Source: Sulfuricella sp.
GTDB lineage: Bacteria > Pseudomonadota > Gammaproteobacteria > Burkholderiales > Sulfuricellaceae
Direction of reading: 5' to 3'
NCBI GenBank assembly: GCA_019911785.1
Contig: JAIOJM010000164.1
Location: 1-12,439 of the forward strand
DNA length: 12,439 bases
In this document: positions 1-6,335 of the stretch, piece after piece
How positions within the stretch are numbered: position 1 is the first letter of the stretch
Layout: every line of letters begins with the position of its first letter
The notes under the pieces: generated by a model
Seen by the model: the letters and a program-made list of their open reading frames with translations, nothing else
Database searches by the model: none
Told to the model about the DNA's origin: nothing
Translations under genes and position numbers: made by a program

Positions 1-681
1 GAGGGCGAGCACCACCAGCGCCGAACCCACGTAACCGACGATCATGAACGGCACGAGAAAGGAGGTGAAGCGCCCGATCGAGCGGATGCCGCCCAGGATC
101 ACCAGGGCCGTCAGCACCATCAGCACGACGCCGGTGACCCAAGGCTCGATGTGAAAGGTGGCTTCGAAGATCTTGGCGGTGGCATTGGCCTGCGTCATGT
201 TGCCGATGCCGAAGGTGGCGAGTGCGGTAAACAGGGCGAACAGCCAGCCCAGCCACGGCAGGCCGGCGCCCTTGGCGAGGTAATACATGGGCCCGCCGCG
301 CATGCCGTGCTCTCCCTTTTCGCGGTATTTGACCGCCAACACCGCCTCGGAATACTTGGTCACCATCCCGACCAGGCCGGTCATCCACATCCAGAACACC
401 GCGCCGGGGCCACCCAGCGTGATCGCGGTGGCGACGCCGACGATGTTGCCGATGCCGACCGTGGCCGCCAGCGCCGTCATCAGCGCGGCGAAATGGCTGA
501 TGTCGCCGGCGTGACCGTGATCCTTGTGAAAAACCAGGCGGAAAGCCAGCGGCAGCGCCCGAAACTGCAAGCCCTTCAGCAGCACGGTCAGATAAAGGCC
601 GGTACCCACCAGCAGGGTCAGCATGGGCGGCCCCCACACCCAGCCGGACAGTGTCGCGATCAGCGCTTCGATAGTTTGCAT
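1..681 (-). CDS. AGCS-family sodium:amino-acid symporter, N-terminal part (gene continues past the window edge)
   Basis: Reads from ATG at 681 down to base 1 with no stop, giving 227 visible residues of a family that is usually about 450-550 long, so this is roughly the first half. The family imports alanine or glycine with sodium across the inner membrane. Seen here: strongly hydrophobic segments near residues 15-35, 65-110, 140-160 and 180-227, the family blocks [13 protein letters not shown] (75-87) and [10 protein letters not shown] (90-99), GGPMYYL (129-135), and a second GIGN at 158-161. The start is supported by an AGGGGG ribosome site (690-695) 8 nt upstream. A TATAAT box lies further upstream at 734-739, so the gene probably has its own promoter rather than depending on hemF. 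The substrate (Ala, Gly or another small amino acid) cannot be told from this fragment. Confidence 0.93.
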   Translation of the reverse strand, partial: MQTIEALIATLSGWVWGPPMLTLLVGTGLYLTVLLKGLQFRALPLAFRLVFHKDHGHAGDISHFAALMTALAATVGIGNIVGVATAITLGGPGAVFWMWMTGLVGMVTKYSEAVLAVKYREKGEHGMRGGPMYYLAKGAGLPWLGWLFALFTALATFGIGNMTQANATAKIFEATFHIEPWVTGVVLMVLTALVILGGIRSIGRFTSFLVPFMIVGYVGSALVVLAL

Positions 682-733
682 GTTGTTTTCCCCCTGACCG
701 CCATGGCGGCTTGTTTTTATGGTAATTCTGCGG

Positions 734-739
734 ATTATA
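734..739 (-). promoter_or_regulatory. Candidate -10 box for the AGCS symporter gene
   Basis: On the minus strand the sequence reads TATAAT, a perfect sigma-70 -10 hexamer, about 52 nt upstream of the ATG at 681. No convincing -35 hexamer lies 16-18 nt further upstream. A TG pair sits close by but one base out of register for a strict extended -10. An imperfect inverted repeat (TTAACC and GGTTATAA) flanks the spacer. A perfect 12-bp palindrome, CCGCCATGGCGG (698-709), lies between this box and the ribosome site. Promoter activity is inferred. Confidence 0.4.
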
Positions 740-796
740 ACCAGAAATTATCCGGTTAATGGAATGGCAGTCTGCTTGTTTTATCTAAAAAGGCGA

Positions 797-911
797 TTAA
801 CCACGAATGACACGAATGAAACACGAATGTTCACGAATCGTCTCGTGCCAGCCAGCCATGCCCCAAATCCATTCGTGCCAATTCGTGAACATTCGTGTCA
901 TTCGTGGTTAA
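797..911. repeat. Long intergenic palindrome built of CACGAAT units, about 10 bp apart
   Basis: The left arm carries CACGAAT at 802, 811, 822 and 832. The right arm carries the complement ATTCGTG at 871, 881, 891 and 900. The outer 22 bp (797-818 with 890-911) pair perfectly. After an 11-nt bulge (819-829), another 9 bp (830-838 with 881-889) pair, leaving a loop of about 42 nt. It begins 15 nt after the hemF stop codon and ends about 57 bp before the symporter's -10 box. There is no U-tract directly after the stem on the minus strand, so it is not a textbook terminator. It shares its outer end (TTAACC) and unit spacing with the palindromes at 4317-4385 and 5987-6091. Confidence 0.9.
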
Positions 912-926
912 AAGATTTTTCTGGGT

Positions 927-1832
927 CTATGCAAGCCAGTCTTTCGCCACCAGAAACTCGCGGTACAGCCGCTCCTCCTCCGAGCCCTTTTCCGGCAGCC
1001 AGTCGTAGCGCCATTTGACGATGGGCGGCAGCGACATCAGGATGGACTCGGTGCGCCCCCCCGATTGCAGGCCGAACAGGGTGCCGCGGTCCCAGACCAG
1101 GTTGAATTCGACATAACGGCCGCGGCGATAGGCCTGGAAGTCCCGCTCGCGTTCGCCGTAGGGTGTGGCGCTGCGGCGCTGCATTATGGGCAGGTAGGCG
1201 GCGAGGAAGTGCTCGCCGACGCTTTGTATCAGGCTGAAGCTGAAATCGAAATCACGCTCATGGAAGTCGTCGAAGAAGATTCCGCCGATGCCGCGCGGCT
1301 CGTTGCGGTGCTTGAGGTAAAAGTACTCGTCGCACCATTGCTTGAAGCGGGGATGATATTCCGCGCCGAACGGTGCCAGCGCATCACGGCAGGTGCGGTG
1401 GAAATGCACAGTGTCCTCGGTGAAGCCGTAATAAGGCGTCAGGTCCATGCCGCCGCCGAACCACCACACCGGCTCAGCGCCGGACGGTTGCGCGCAGAAG
1501 AAGCGCACGTTGAAATGGGTGGTGGGGATGTAAGGATTGCGCGGATGCAGCACCAGCGACAGACCCATTGCTTCGAAGCCGCATCCGGCCAGCTCGGGGC
1601 GTTTGGCGGTGGCGCTGGCGGGCAGCTTCTGCCCGCGCACGTGGGAGAAATTGACTCCGCCACGCTCGAACACCTTGCCCTCCTCGATCACGCAGCTCAA
1701 GCCTTCCCCGCCTTCCGGGCGCTGCCAGGCGTCGCGCAGGAAGGCGTGGCCATCGGTCTGCTCCAGCAGGGTGACGATGCGCTCCTGCAAATCGGTGAGA
1801 TAGGCTTTGACGGCGTCGCGGTCCATGTTCAT
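927..1832 (-). CDS. hemF: Oxygen-dependent coproporphyrinogen III oxidase
   Basis: Converts coproporphyrinogen III to protoporphyrinogen IX by two oxidative decarboxylations using O2, in the cytoplasm, late in haem synthesis. It is 301 residues long, against 299 for the E. coli enzyme, and aligns by eye over its whole length. Visible blocks: [15 protein letters not shown] (61-75), HFNVRFF with His106 at the position of the E. coli catalytic histidine, [15 protein letters not shown] (123-137), [19 protein letters not shown] (166-184), FFDD (186-189) and [18 protein letters not shown] (238-255). The ATG at 1832 overlaps the tsaC stop (ATGA), suggesting translational coupling; an ATG two codons further in is possible. 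An O2-requiring enzyme implies at least some aerobic growth. A palindrome follows 15 nt after the TAG stop. Confidence 0.98.
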   Translation of the reverse strand: MNMDRDAVKAYLTDLQERIVTLLEQTDGHAFLRDAWQRPEGGEGLSCVIEEGKVFERGGVNFSHVRGQKLPASATAKRPELAGCGFEAMGLSLVLHPRNPYIPTTHFNVRFFCAQPSGAEPVWWFGGGMDLTPYYGFTEDTVHFHRTCRDALAPFGAEYHPRFKQWCDEYFYLKHRNEPRGIGGIFFDDFHERDFDFSFSLIQSVGEHFLAAYLPIMQRRSATPYGERERDFQAYRRGRYVEFNLVWDRGTLFGLQSGGRTESILMSLPPIVKWRYDWLPEKGSEEERLYREFLVAKDWLA

Positions 1833-2386
1833 GGGCGGATGATCCTGCCGGTAAGCAGGTGCTGGATAGTGGAGGGGGTTTTACGGGCGCCGACCTTGCC
1901 CGGCAGTACCAGAACATTTTGGCCGAAGGCTTTGACGCAGGCAGAGTGGGTTTTTAACGGCTTCAACCCGGCGCGGTTGGCGCTGGTCGAAACCAGGGCC
2001 GTGCCGAGTGCCCGGCACAGTTCGGCGGCATCGGGGTGTGCGGTCACTCTCACGGCAATGCTTTCATGCCGGCCGCGCAGCCAGTGCGGCGTGTGGCGGG
2101 AAGCGGGCATCAGCCAGGTATGCGGCCCCGGCCAGGTCTGGTCGAGTTGTTTCGTTTGCTCGTCCGTGGGCGGCAGCACGTAGCGCCGCAGGCGGCTGAA
2201 GCGGTCGGCGATCAGGATCAGGCCCTTGGACTGCGGCCGGCCTTTCAGTTTGAGCAGGCGGCGCACGGCGCGGGCGTTGCGCGGGTCGCAGCCCAGGCCA
2301 TAGCAGGATTCGGTCGCATAGGCGATGATTCCGCCACCTTTAAGGTGCGCGCGCACTTTCCGGATCAGGGCGGCGGAATAAGGCAT
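1829..2386 (-). CDS. tsaC: L-threonylcarbamoyladenylate synthase (Sua5/YrdC/YwlC family, TsaC type)
   Basis: Makes threonylcarbamoyl-AMP from threonine, bicarbonate and ATP, the first step of the t6A37 modification of ANN-decoding tRNAs. At 185 residues it is the short TsaC form (E. coli 190) without the extra Sua5 domain. Visible motifs: [12 protein letters not shown] (22-33, the YPTE-type substrate loop, with A in place of the usual P), [14 protein letters not shown] (46-59), [12 protein letters not shown] (85-96) and STSANRAG (133-140). The start at 2386 has only a weak ribosome site (GAGAAACGG upstream). Its TGA overlaps the hemF ATG, so the two are probably one transcript. A REP-like hairpin (2416-2478) separates it from purE. 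A general YrdC-domain protein of other function is possible but less likely at this length with these motifs. Confidence 0.94.
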   Translation of the reverse strand: MPYSAALIRKVRAHLKGGGIIAYATESCYGLGCDPRNARAVRRLLKLKGRPQSKGLILIADRFSRLRRYVLPPTDEQTKQLDQTWPGPHTWLMPASRHTPHWLRGRHESIAVRVTAHPDAAELCRALGTALVSTSANRAGLKPLKTHSACVKAFGQNVLVLPGKVGARKTPSTIQHLLTGRIIRP

Positions 2387-2415
2387 TAGTCCGTTTCTCG
2401 ATGAAGAGATGATTT

Positions 2416-2478
2416 TGTAGGAGCGCCGCCTCGGCGCGATTTGCGGCGGAAAATCGCGGCGAGGGCGCCGTTCCTACA
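2416..2478. repeat. REP-like GTAGGAGCG hairpin overlapping the end of purE
   Basis: The left arm (2416-2442) starts TGTAGGAGCG and ends GCGCGATTT. The right arm (2451-2478) starts AAATCGCGG and ends TTCCTACA. The arms are complementary apart from a few mismatches and a one-base bulge, around an 8-nt loop (2443-2450). This looks like the GTAGGAGCG class of repetitive extragenic palindromes known in pseudomonads and other proteobacteria; the class assignment is from memory of such elements. The right arm contains the purE stop codon (TAG, 2474-2476), so the element lies flush against, and slightly inside, the gene. It leaves 29 bp before the tsaC start. Confidence 0.85.
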
Positions 2479-2974
2479 GCGAGGCTTGCAGCTCCCGGTT
2501 CCTGGCGGCGATTTGCTCGGCGGTGCGGGCGCGGTCGTCTTTCAGGCGCTGCGCCAGGCCGCTGTCCTGCAGCGCCAGGATCTGGATGGCGAGGTAGGCG
2601 GCATTCTTGGCGCCGGCCTTGCCGATGGCCACCGAGGCTACCGGTATGCCGCCCGGCATCTGCACGGTGGAGAGCAGTGCGTCGAAACCGTTGAGAGGCC
2701 CGCCTTCCATCGGCACGCCGATGACCGGCCGGATGGAGTGAGCGGCCACTGCGCCCGCCAGATGTGCGGCCAAGCCGGCTGCGGCGATGAACACGGCACA
2801 GCCGCGCTGATCGGCATCAGTGACGTAGGCCGCAGTCGCGGCCGGGGTGCGGTGAGCGGAGGAAATCCTGACTTCGTAGGGCACGCCAAAAGAGGTCAGG
2901 GTCTCGAGCGTGGATTTCATCACGGGCAGGTCGGAATCAGAGCCCATCAGGACGGCAACAAACGGCGTGGTCAT
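2474..2974 (-). CDS. purE: N5-carboxyaminoimidazole ribonucleotide mutase (class I PurE)
   Basis: Converts N5-CAIR to 4-carboxyaminoimidazole ribonucleotide in IMP synthesis; class I enzymes act on the product of PurK. It is 166 residues long (E. coli 169). Motifs: MGSDSDLP (10-17), SSAHRTP (38-44) with His41 matching the catalytic His45 of E. coli, the AAHLAG loop, and [20 protein letters not shown] followed by MPGGIPV. The start at 2974 is chosen because the frame's longer version would run into purD, and because GAGGA lies 7 nt upstream, overlapping the purD stop; the gap to purD is 10 bp. The stop codon lies inside the REP-like hairpin. No purK is next to it, which is unusual for a class I purE and is treated as a separate finding. 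Confidence 0.97.
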   Translation of the reverse strand: MTTPFVAVLMGSDSDLPVMKSTLETLTSFGVPYEVRISSAHRTPAATAAYVTDADQRGCAVFIAAAGLAAHLAGAVAAHSIRPVIGVPMEGGPLNGFDALLSTVQMPGGIPVASVAIGKAGAKNAAYLAIQILALQDSGLAQRLKDDRARTAEQIAARNRELQASL

Positions 2975-2984
2975 GGAGTTTCCT

Positions 2985-4280
2985 CTAATGTTTGGGTTTA
3001 ATCGCCCGATAGCCGATGTCGTGCCGCATCTGGCAGCCGTCAAACTTGATCAGGTCGGCGATTTCGTAAGCACGCCGCTGCGCCAGCTGCACCTTGTCGC
3101 CCAGGGCGGTGACGCACAGCACGCGGCCGCCGCTGGTGACGACCTTGCCGTCCTTCATGACGGTGCCGGCATGGAACACGTGATAGTCGCGCGGGGTTTC
3201 TTCCAGCAGGTCGGTGAGCGGCGGCAGGCCATTGATGACATCGCCCTTGCGCGGGTCGTCGGGGTAGCCGGCGGCGGCGAGCACCACGCCCAGCGCGGCA
3301 CGGCGGTCCCATTCCGCTTCGACCTTGTCGAGCGTGCCGTTGACGGCGTGTTCCACCAGGGTAAGCAAATCGCTCTTCAGGCGCAGCATGATAGGCTGGG
3401 TTTCCGGGTCGCCCATGCGGCAATTGAATTCCAGTACCTTGAGATTGCCGTCAGCGTCTATCATCAGGCCGGCGTAGAGAAAACCGGTGAACAGTTCGCC
3501 TTCCTGCGCCATGCCCTGCATCACCGGGTCGATCACCTCGCGCATCACGCGCGCGTGCATTGCCGGGGTGACCACCGGGGCCGGCGAATAGGCGCCCATG
3601 CCGCCGGTGTTGGGGCCCTGGTCCCCGTCCAGCAGGCGCTTGTGGTCCTGGCTGGTGGCGAGCGGCAGCACGTGCTTGCCGTCGGCCATGACGATGAAGC
3701 TGGCTTCCTCGCCGAGCAGGCATTCCTCGATCACCACCCGGGCGCCGGCGCTGCCAAGTTTGTTGCCTTCCAGCATCATGTCCACGGCGGCGTGCGCTTC
3801 GTTCAGGTCCTGAGCCACTACCACGCCCTTGCCCGCCGCCAGTCCGTCGGCCTTGATCACGATGGGGGCGCCCTGCCGGTCGATATAGGCGTGGGCCTGG
3901 GCGGCATCGGTGAAGGTGGCGTAAGCCGCGGTGGGGATGCCGTGGCGCACCATGAAGGCCTTGGCGAAATCCTTGGAGCTTTCCAGCTGCGCCGCGAATT
4001 GGGTCGGGCCGAAGATTTTCAGCCCCTCGGCACGGAAGACGTCGACGATGCCGGCGGCCAGCGGTGCTTCCGGGCCGACCACGGTAAAGGCGACCTTTTC
4101 CTGTTTGGCGAATTCAAGCAGCTCGGGAATCGCGGTGATGGCGACGTTGGTCAGGTCCGGCTCGAGTTCGGTGCCGGCGTTGCCGGGCGCGACGAAGATC
4201 CTGGTCGAGCGCTGGCTCTGCGCCAGTTTCCAGGCCAGTGCGTGCTCACGTCCGCCGCTGCCGATAACTAAAATTTTCAT
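2985..4280 (-). CDS. purD: Phosphoribosylamine-glycine ligase (GAR synthetase)
   Basis: Joins glycine to phosphoribosylamine with ATP, the second step of de novo purine synthesis, in the cytosol. It is 431 residues long (E. coli 429). It shows the N-terminal GSGGREHALAWKLA (7-20), an ATP-grasp core with VIKADGLAAGKGVVVA (141-156), the SQDHKRLLDGDQGPNTGGMG stretch (210-229), FTGFLYAGLMID (264-275) and metal-binding EFNCRMGDPETQ (284-295), then the C-terminal domain to KPKH. Upstream is purH, 111 bp away with a palindrome in between; downstream purE starts 10 bp after the stop. The ribosome site is weak (GAAGA). The palindrome ends 36 bp before the ATG, leaving no room for a full promoter after it, so purD is probably transcribed from further upstream. 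Confidence 0.98.
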   Translation of the reverse strand: MKILVIGSGGREHALAWKLAQSQRSTRIFVAPGNAGTELEPDLTNVAITAIPELLEFAKQEKVAFTVVGPEAPLAAGIVDVFRAEGLKIFGPTQFAAQLESSKDFAKAFMVRHGIPTAAYATFTDAAQAHAYIDRQGAPIVIKADGLAAGKGVVVAQDLNEAHAAVDMMLEGNKLGSAGARVVIEECLLGEEASFIVMADGKHVLPLATSQDHKRLLDGDQGPNTGGMGAYSPAPVVTPAMHARVMREVIDPVMQGMAQEGELFTGFLYAGLMIDADGNLKVLEFNCRMGDPETQPIMLRLKSDLLTLVEHAVNGTLDKVEAEWDRRAALGVVLAAAGYPDDPRKGDVINGLPPLTDLLEETPRDYHVFHAGTVMKDGKVVTSGGRVLCVTALGDKVQLAQRRAYEIADLIKFDGCQMRHDIGYRAIKPKH

Positions 4281-4316
4281 AATGATGTCTTCAACTTTGA
4301 AGAGAAAACCGATTTA

Positions 4317-4385
4317 ACCGCAAAGGACGCAAAGTATCGCAAAGGTTTTCAGGTTTCCTTTGCATACCTTGGCGTCCTTTGCGGT
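4317..4385. repeat. Intergenic palindrome built of CGCAAAG units between purH and purD
   Basis: The left arm has CGCAAAG at 4319, 4328 and 4338. The right arm (4357-4385) has the complementary CCTTTGC, a degenerate middle unit CCTTGGCG and CCTTTGCGG. The two 29-nt arms match at 24 positions when one is reverse-complemented: 14 bp perfect at the outer end, 7 bp perfect at the inner end, mismatches between. The loop is about 11 nt (4346-4356). It starts 6 nt after the purH stop and ends 36 bp before the purD start. The outer end (TTTAACC) and the 9-10 bp unit spacing match the palindromes at 797-911 and 5987-6091, though the unit sequence differs. Confidence 0.88.
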
Positions 4386-4391
4386 GAAGAA

Positions 4392-5960
4392 TCAATGCCG
4401 GAAATGCCGCATCCCGGTGAACACCATCGCCATGCCGTGCTCGTCCGCTGCGGCGATCACCTCCTCGTCGCGCATCGAGCCGCCGGGCTGGATCACGGCG
4501 ACGATGCCGGACTGGGCGGCGGAATCGATGCCGTCGCGGAACGGGAAGAACGCGTCCGAGGCCATCACCGAACCGCTGACCTGCAAGCCGGCGTGCTCGG
4601 CCTTGATGGCGGCGATGCGCGCGGAATTGATCCGGCTCATCTGGCCGGCGCCGACGCCGATGGTCATTTTGCCCTTGGCATAGACGATCGCATTGGATTT
4701 GACGAACTTGGCCACGCGCCAGGCAAACAGCAGGTCGGCCATTTCGGCTTCGGTCGGGGCGCGTTTCGTGACCACCCTGAGTTCATTGTAGAGCGCCAGG
4801 TCGGCATCCTGCACCAGCAGGCCGCCGGTGACGCGCTTGAAATCCAGGCGCTGGGCTGGCTCTTTCGACCACTGGCCGCATTCCAGCAGGCGCACGTTCT
4901 TTTTTGCCGCCACGATTTCGCTGGCCGCTGCCGAAACCCTGGGGGCGATGATGACTTCGACGAACTGCCGCTCGACGATGGCCTGCGCGGTTGCGGCATC
5001 CAGTTCGCCGTTGACGGCGATGATGCCGCCGAAGGCGGATTCGGGGTCGGTCTTGTAGGCGCGGTCGTAGGCTTCGAGCAGGTTGGCGCCGTAGGCCACG
5101 CCGCAGGGATTGGCGTGCTTGACGATGACGCAGGCTGGCGCCGCGTCGAACTGCTTCACGCATTCCAGTGCGGCATCGGCATCGCCGATGTTGTTGTAGG
5201 ACAGCTCCTTGCCCTGCAGCTGGCGGGCGGTGGCGATGCTCGCCTCCTTCTCGCCGGCGGCGACGTAGAATGCGGCCTGCTGGTGCGGGTTCTCGCCGTA
5301 GCGCATGGCCTGGGCCTTGGCGAACTGGAAGTTGAGCCGTTCCGGGAACTGCTGCTTGCTGCCGTCCGGGGCGATGGCGGTCAAATAGTTGCTGATCGCG
5401 CCGTCGTACTCGGCGGTGTGGGAGAAAGCCTTCACCGCCAGCCTGAATTTGGTTTCGCTGCTGAGCGCCCCGCCATTGGCCTGCAGCTCGGCTGCCAGCG
5501 CGGCGTAGTCGGCCGGGTCGGTCACCACCGCCACGTCGCGGTGGTTTTTGGCGGCAGCACGCACCATGGTCGGGCCGCCGATGTCGATGTTCTCGATCGC
5601 GTCTTCCAGCGAGCAGTCGGGCTTGGCGATGGTGGCGCGGAACGGGTAGAGGTTCACGACCACCAGGTCGATCGGCGGGATGCCGGCAGCGGCCGCAGCC
5701 GACACATGGGCCGGCAGGTCGCGGCGGAACAGGATGCCGCCATGCACTTTCGGATGCAGGGTCTTGACCCGGCCGTCGAGCATTTCCGGGAAGCCGGTGT
5801 AGTCGCCGACTTCGGTCACCGCCACACCGGCGTCAGCGAGCATTTTCGCGGTGCCGCCGGTGGACAGGATTTCCACGCCGAACTGGCTTAGCGACTTGGC
5901 AAATTCGAGTACGCCGGTTTTGTCGGAAACGCTGATGAGGGCGCGGCTGATTTTGGTCAT
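4392..5960 (-). CDS. purH: Bifunctional AICAR formyltransferase / IMP cyclohydrolase
   Basis: Catalyses the last two steps to IMP: formylation of AICAR by 10-formyltetrahydrofolate, then ring closure. It is 522 residues long (E. coli 529). The N-terminal cyclohydrolase (MGS-like) domain, about 1-145, has ISVSDKTGV (9-17), STGGTAK (33-39) and [17 protein letters not shown] (61-77). The C-terminal transformylase domain has RYGENPHQ (220-227), [13 protein letters not shown] (279-291) with the Lys281-His282 pair equivalent to the catalytic Lys-His, and [21 protein letters not shown] and FTGMRHFRH at the end. AGGA lies 11 nt upstream of the ATG. The 26 bp between the fis-side palindrome and the ATG cannot hold a complete promoter, so transcription probably comes through or from within the palindrome region, possibly from dusB-fis. 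Confidence 0.98.
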   Translation of the reverse strand: MTKISRALISVSDKTGVLEFAKSLSQFGVEILSTGGTAKMLADAGVAVTEVGDYTGFPEMLDGRVKTLHPKVHGGILFRRDLPAHVSAAAAAGIPPIDLVVVNLYPFRATIAKPDCSLEDAIENIDIGGPTMVRAAAKNHRDVAVVTDPADYAALAAELQANGGALSSETKFRLAVKAFSHTAEYDGAISNYLTAIAPDGSKQQFPERLNFQFAKAQAMRYGENPHQQAAFYVAAGEKEASIATARQLQGKELSYNNIGDADAALECVKQFDAAPACVIVKHANPCGVAYGANLLEAYDRAYKTDPESAFGGIIAVNGELDAATAQAIVERQFVEVIIAPRVSAAASEIVAAKKNVRLLECGQWSKEPAQRLDFKRVTGGLLVQDADLALYNELRVVTKRAPTEAEMADLLFAWRVAKFVKSNAIVYAKGKMTIGVGAGQMSRINSARIAAIKAEHAGLQVSGSVMASDAFFPFRDGIDSAAQSGIVAVIQPGGSMRDEEVIAAADEHGMAMVFTGMRHFRH

Positions 5961-5986
5961 TTTTTGGTTTTTCCTAAAAGCGGTTT

Positions 5987-6091
5987 AGCCACGGATTAAC
6001 ACGGATTTACACAGATAACGGATCAAAAGCGGGTGAAACTCGCAGGGTGAATTTCAAAGAAATCTGTGTACATCCGTGTTAATCCGTGGCT
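5987..6091. repeat. Near-perfect palindrome of CACGGAT units between fis and purH
   Basis: Two 30-nt arms (5987-6016 and 6062-6091) are reverse complements with one mismatch. The left arm carries CACGGAT at 5990 and 6000 and a variant CACAGAT at 6010, exactly 10 bp apart; the right arm mirrors them. The 45-nt loop contains GGGTGAA twice (6031, 6046). It begins 7 nt after the fis stop and ends 26 bp before the purH ATG. A run of seven T follows the right arm on the plus strand only, so on the coding (minus) strand it has no terminator-type U-tract; there the A-rich run precedes the stem. Confidence 0.92.
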
Positions 6092-6098
6092 GGTTTTT

Positions 6099-6335
6099 TT
6101 ACTTGATGCCGTGGGTTTTCATTTTCTTGCGCAGGGTGTTGCGATTCAGGCCGAGGATTTCGGCGGCGCGGGTCTGGTTGCCTTGGGCGTGGTCGAGGAT
6201 GACCTCCAGGAGCGGCTTTTCCACGCATCCGACCACCATTTCATAGATGGCGCTGGGCTTTTCCCCGTCCAGATCCTTGAAGTAGCCGTCCAAGGCCTTG
6301 CGCACGCAGGCTGAAATTTCGTTATCGTTGATCAT
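6099..6335 (-). CDS. fis: Fis-family nucleoid-associated DNA-binding protein
   Basis: A small dimeric protein that bends DNA and, in E. coli, activates rRNA and tRNA promoters and organises the nucleoid during rapid growth. It is 78 residues here against 98 in E. coli; the lost part is the N-terminal arm, and short forms are usual in betaproteobacteria. The C-terminal helix-turn-helix is clear: QGNQTRAAEILGLNRNTLRK (51-70), followed by KMKTHGIK. The ATG at 6335 overlaps the dusB stop (ATGA), so the genes are translationally coupled; the same frame stays open upstream inside dusB but that extension is a shadow. The dusB-fis pairing is the standard one across proteobacteria. The lack of the E. 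coli N-terminal arm, used there for Hin invertase stimulation, suggests only the general DNA-binding role. Confidence 0.97.
   Translation of the reverse strand: MINDNEISACVRKALDGYFKDLDGEKPSAIYEMVVGCVEKPLLEVILDHAQGNQTRAAEILGLNRNTLRKKMKTHGIK

Noticed and set aside
797..911. CRISPR-like short repeat array
   Set aside because: Units are only 7 bp with 2-4 bp between them and are arranged as an inverted pair; there are no spacers of protospacer length and no cas genes.
2910..4271. A 453-codon open frame on the plus strand, antisense to purD
   Set aside because: It is the mirror frame of a GC-rich gene with strong codon bias. The translation is rich in Gly, His, Ala and Val without recognisable motifs, while the minus strand encodes an intact PurD.
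4317..4385. Possible PurR operator upstream of purD, because ACGCAAAG resembles a PurR half-site
   Set aside because: A PurR box needs the two half-sites fused around a central CG. Here the units are tandem within each arm and the mirrored halves lie more than 10 bp apart, as in the two related palindromes next to genes unrelated to purines.
4395..5891. A 498-codon open frame on the plus strand, antisense to purH
   Set aside because: Same cause: the minus strand gives full-length PurH with catalytic motifs. The plus-strand product is low in complexity and matches no family I know.
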